Assembly: GCF_000455205.1 (NCBI RefSeq)
Contig: NZ_AUWQ01000034.1
Location: forward strand, 1-64,000
Origin: Mycobacterium sp. UM_CSW
GTDB lineage: Bacteria > Actinomycetota > Actinomycetes > Mycobacteriales > Mycobacteriaceae
Reading direction: 5' to 3'
DNA length: 64,000 nt
Below, piece after piece: positions 60,768-64,000 of the stretch. Numbering within the stretch: position 1 is the stretch's first letter; the number at the start of each line of letters is the position of its first letter. A program made the translations under genes and the position numbers. The notes beneath the pieces were generated by a model. The model was not told the DNA's origin, ran no database searches, and saw only the letters and a program-made list of their open reading frames with translations.

Positions 60768-63700
60768 TGCCCACCGAAACCACGGCTGACTTGGCCGCAC
60801 AACTACCATCAACCCCCGTGGACGATGCGGGAGGTAACCACCGGATCGCCCGGCTCGTTGCTACCGTCGCCGGTCTGCTGGGCGCCCTGCTGGCGATCGC
60901 CACCCCGGTGCTGCCGGTCAACCAGACCACCGCCCAACTGAACTGGCCGCAGAACGGCACGTTCGAGAGCGTCGACGCGCCGCTGATCGGTTACGTGGCA
61001 ACCGATTTGAACGTCAGCGTGCCGTGTCAGGCCGCCGCCGGGCTGGCCGGCCCGCAGAACGCCGGCAAGACGGTGCTGCTGTCGACCGTGCCCAAACAGG
61101 CGCCCAAGGCCGTCGACCGCGGGCTGCTGATCCAGCGCGCCAACGACTATCTGGTGCTGGTGGTGCGCAACGTCGCGGTGGTCACAGCCCCGTTGAATCA
61201 GGTGCTCAGCCCCGCCTGCCAGCGGCTGACGTTCACCGCACACGCCGACCGCGTCACCGCCGAGTTCGTCGGCCTGACCCAGGGGCCCAACACCGAGCAT
61301 CCCGGCGCGCCGCTGCGCGGTGAGAAAAGCGGTTACGACTTCCGGCCACAGATCGTCGGCGTGTTCACCGACCTCACCGGGCCGGCGCCGCCGGGCCTGA
61401 GCTTCTCGGCCACCATCGACACCCGCTACAGCAGCAGCCCCACCCAGCTGAAGATGGCGGCGATGATCCTCGGGGTGGTGCTGACCGCCGCCGCCCTGGT
61501 GGCGCTGCATGTCCTGGACACCGCCGACGGCACCCGGCACCGACGCTTCCTGCCGGCCCGATGGTGGTCGATCGGCGGCCTGGACGCGCTGGTCATCGCG
61601 GTGCTGACGTGGTGGCATTTCGTCGGCGCCAACACCTCCGACGACGGCTACATCCTGACCATGGCGCGGGTGTCCGAGCACGCCGGCTACATGGCCAACT
61701 ACTACCGCTGGTTGGGCACGCCCGAGGCCCCGTTCGGCTGGTACTACGACCTGCTGGCGGTGTGGGCCCATGTCAGCACCACCAGCATCTGGATGCGGTT
61801 GCCCACCCTGGCGATGGCGCTGACGTGCTGGTGGGCGATCAGCCGCGAGGTCATGCCCCGCCTGGGCCACGCCGTGAAGACCAACCGCGCGGCGGCGTGG
61901 ACGGCCGCGGGGCTGTTCCTGGCAACCTGGTTGCCGTTGGACAACGGGCTTCGCCCCGAACCGATCATCGCCTTGGGCATCCTGCTCACCTGGTGCTCGG
62001 TGGAACGGGCGGTGGCCACCAACCGGCTGCTGCCGGTGGCGATCGCGTGCATCATCGGCGCGTTGACCTTGTTCTCCGGTCCGACCGGCATCGCCTCGAT
62101 CGGTGCGCTGCTGGTCGCGATCGGTCCGCTGCGCACCATCATCCACCGGCGATCCAGACAGTTCGGGGTGCTGCCGCTGGTGGCGCCCCTGCTGGCCGCG
62201 GCCACCGTCACCGTGATCCTGATCTTCCGTGACCAGACTCTGGCCGGCGAAATGCAGGCGACCGCGCTCAAGCGCGCGCTCGGACCCAGCCTGAGCTGGT
62301 TCGACGAACACCTCCGCTACGAGCGGCTGTTCATGGCCAGCCCCGACGGGTCGGTCGCCCGCCGGTTCGCCGTGCTGGCTCTGGTGTTGGCGCTGGCGAT
62401 CACGGTCGCAATGTCGTTGCGCAAGGGCCGGATTCCCGGCACGGCCGCCGGGCCGAGCCGCCGCATCGTCGGGATCACCATCATCTCGTTCGTCGCGATG
62501 ATGTTCACCCCCACCAAATGGACCCACCACTTCGGGGTGTTCGCCGGGCTGGCCGGGCCGCTGGGCGCGCTGGCCGCGGTCGCCGTGACCTCCGTCGCCA
62601 TGCGGTCCCGGCGCAACCGCACCGTATACGCCGCCGTCGTGGTGTTCCTGCTGGCACTGTCGTTCGCCAGCGTCAACGGCTGGTGGTACGTGTCGAACTT
62701 CGGTGTGCCGTGGTCGAATTCGTTCCCCGCGTGGCACTACGCCTTCGCCACGGCCCTACTCGGGCTGACGCTGTTGGTGCTGCTCCTGGCCTCGTGGTTC
62801 CACTTCGTCAACCCGGATAACGGGCCACCCAGGACCCGCTACGGCGCACGGGTGGCCGGAATCGTCCAGTCCCCCTTGGCAATTGCGGCGTGGATCCTGG
62901 TGGTGTTCGAGGTCGCATCGCTGACGCTGGCGATGACCGACCAGTACCCGGCGTGGTCGGTCGGTCGCTCCAACCTCGAGGCGCTGACCGGGAAGTCCTG
63001 CGGGCTGGCCGAGGATGTGCTCGTCGAGCCGGACCCCAACGCCGGCATGCTGACGCCGGTTACCGGCCCGGCCGCCGACGCGCTGGGCGCGGGCCTCTCG
63101 GAGGCCTTCACCCCCAACGGCATTCCCGCCGACGTGCGCGCCGACCCGGTGATGGAACGTCCCGGTGACCGCAGCTTCATCAACGAGGACAGGTCGACCA
63201 CCGGCGCCGAGCCCGGCACCGAGGGCGGCACCAACCCGGCACCCGGGATCAACGGTTCGGTCGCCCAGCTGCCCTATAACCTCGACCCGGCCCGCACCCC
63301 GGTCCTCGGCAGCTGGCGCGCGGGCATCCAGGTTCCGGCCCACCTGCGCTCGGGCTGGTACCGGCTGCCCGCCCGCGACAAGGCGCGACCGCTGCTGGTG
63401 GTCAGCGCGGCGGGCCGCTTCGACCCCCGCGAGGTCCAGGTGCAGTGGGCCACCGACGACGAAGCGGCCGGCGGGCACCCCGGTGGCTCGTTCCAGTTGT
63501 CGGACGTCGGCGCCTCCCCCGCCTGGCGCAACCTGCGGCTGCCGCTGTCGGCCATCCCGGGCGCCGCCACCCAGATCCGCCTGGTCGCCGACGACGAAGA
63601 CCTGGCGCCGCAGCACTGGATCGCGCTGACGCCCCCGCGGATTCCGCAGCTGCGCACGCTGCAGGACGTCGTCGGGTCCAAAGACCCGGTGTTCCTGGAT

Positions 63701-64000
63701 TGGCTTGTCGGACTGGCGTTTCCGTGTCAGCGCCCGTTCGGCCACCAAAACGGCGTCGACGAGACGCCGAAGTGGCGCATCCTGCCGGACCGCTTCGGCG
63801 CCGAGGCCAACTCACCGGTGATGGACAACAACGGCGGCGGCCCGCTGGGCGTCACCGAATTGCTGGTGAAGGCGACCACGATGGCGACCTATCTGAAGGA
63901 CGACTGGTCGCGCGACTGGGGCTCGCTGCAACGGTTGACGCCCTTCTATCCCGACGCCCAGCCCGCCCAGCTGCAGCTCGGAATCGCGACGCGCAGCGGC
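60767..64000 (+). CDS. embC: Arabinosyltransferase EmbC, 5' part (runs off the right edge)
   Basis: 1078 codons of a GT-C arabinosyltransferase, stopping at the window edge; EmbC proteins are about 1094 residues, so only the last few are missing. The first loop carries the catalytic DDGY motif (NTSDDGYILTMARV) near residue 291, and a later TPTKWTHHFG near residue 582 is the proline-motif region. Many hydrophobic segments follow, then a periplasmic C-terminal domain. EmbC extends arabinan in lipoarabinomannan. It overlaps the aftA stop by TGATG. Confidence 0.95.
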   Translation, partial: MPTETTADLAAQLPSTPVDDAGGNHRIARLVATVAGLLGALLAIATPVLPVNQTTAQLNWPQNGTFESVDAPLIGYVATDLNVSVPCQAAAGLAGPQNAGKTVLLSTVPKQAPKAVDRGLLIQRANDYLVLVVRNVAVVTAPLNQVLSPACQRLTFTAHADRVTAEFVGLTQGPNTEHPGAPLRGEKSGYDFRPQIVGVFTDLTGPAPPGLSFSATIDTRYSSSPTQLKMAAMILGVVLTAAALVALHVLDTADGTRHRRFLPARWWSIGGLDALVIAVLTWWHFVGANTSDDGYILTMARVSEHAGYMANYYRWLGTPEAPFGWYYDLLAVWAHVSTTSIWMRLPTLAMALTCWWAISREVMPRLGHAVKTNRAAAWTAAGLFLATWLPLDNGLRPEPIIALGILLTWCSVERAVATNRLLPVAIACIIGALTLFSGPTGIASIGALLVAIGPLRTIIHRRSRQFGVLPLVAPLLAAATVTVILIFRDQTLAGEMQATALKRALGPSLSWFDEHLRYERLFMASPDGSVARRFAVLALVLALAITVAMSLRKGRIPGTAAGPSRRIVGITIISFVAMMFTPTKWTHHFGVFAGLAGPLGALAAVAVTSVAMRSRRNRTVYAAVVVFLLALSFASVNGWWYVSNFGVPWSNSFPAWHYAFATALLGLTLLVLLLASWFHFVNPDNGPPRTRYGARVAGIVQSPLAIAAWILVVFEVASLTLAMTDQYPAWSVGRSNLEALTGKSCGLAEDVLVEPDPNAGMLTPVTGPAADALGAGLSEAFTPNGIPADVRADPVMERPGDRSFINEDRSTTGAEPGTEGGTNPAPGINGSVAQLPYNLDPARTPVLGSWRAGIQVPAHLRSGWYRLPARDKARPLLVVSAAGRFDPREVQVQWATDDEAAGGHPGGSFQLSDVGASPAWRNLRLPLSAIPGAATQIRLVADDEDLAPQHWIALTPPRIPQLRTLQDVVGSKDPVFLDWLVGLAFPCQRPFGHQNGVDETPKWRILPDRFGAEANSPVMDNNGGGPLGVTELLVKATTMATYLKDDWSRDWGSLQRLTPFYPDAQPAQLQLGIATRSG

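Noticed and set aside
60809-62737. Long open frame on the minus strand (642 residues)
   Set aside because: It is antisense to embC and has no recognisable domain.
1-64000. CRISPR array or insertion sequence
   Set aside because: No regularly spaced short repeats and no DDE or IS200/605-type transposase motifs were seen on either strand.

Overview
The window is chromosomal DNA from a Mycobacterium, most likely a slow-growing species. This rests on the high G+C, the three tRNA genes, and a gene order that follows the M. tuberculosis Rv3772-Rv3793 region as I remember it (hisC2, a TIGR03086 gene, echA21, lipE ... Rv3777-Rv3782, wzm, Rv3788, Rv3789, dprE1, dprE2, aftA, embC). I cannot name the species from sequence alone. 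Positions 1-9675 hold the start of a glycine-rich repeat protein, a three-gene cluster (papain-like protease, uracil-DNA-glycosylase-like protein, amidohydrolase), tRNA-Arg and tRNA-Ser, hisC2 and its neighbours, echA21, lipE and an Rv2629-like gene.

Positions 9676-45326 are a 35.6-kb integrative element inserted in the 3' end of tRNA-Ser(TGA). A 26-bp direct repeat marks both ends (9676-9701 and 45301-45326) and the tRNA stays intact. The right end carries the mobility module: a small operon, a VirD4/HerA-like ATPase, a replication-relaxation protein, an orphan DNA methyltransferase, a ribbon-helix-helix-like protein, an XRE repressor, an ImmA/IrrE protease and a large serine integrase. Three related 18-bp palindromes lie in the promoters of the mobility operon and of the XRE gene, which suggests one repressor/protease switch. 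No classical relaxase or mating-pair genes were seen, so an integrative mobilizable element is the best description.

The cargo is mostly conflict and stress functions. From left to right it has a HipA-like kinase with a HipS/HIRAN-like partner, an AbrB-like plus GIY-YIG pair, a SIR2-like protein, a Gabija-like pair (UvrD helicase and OLD nuclease), an IF-2N-domain protein, a DUF1508 protein and an AAA ATPase. Next comes an arsenic island with ACR3, ArsI, three ArsR domains, an ArsR-ArsC fusion, PstS and a CoA-disulfide-reductase-like flavoenzyme. An AT-rich segment follows with a CYTH protein and a dGTPase-like HD protein flanked by two similar small proteins.

Positions 45428-64000 return to the conserved chromosome and are dominated by arabinogalactan assembly: Rv3779-like GalN transferase, bpa, wzt, glfT1, wzm, Rv3788, Rv3789, dprE1, dprE2, aftA and the 5' 98% of embC. 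A broken 13E12-family (DUF222/HNH) gene is split there by a DivIVA-motif membrane-protein gene.
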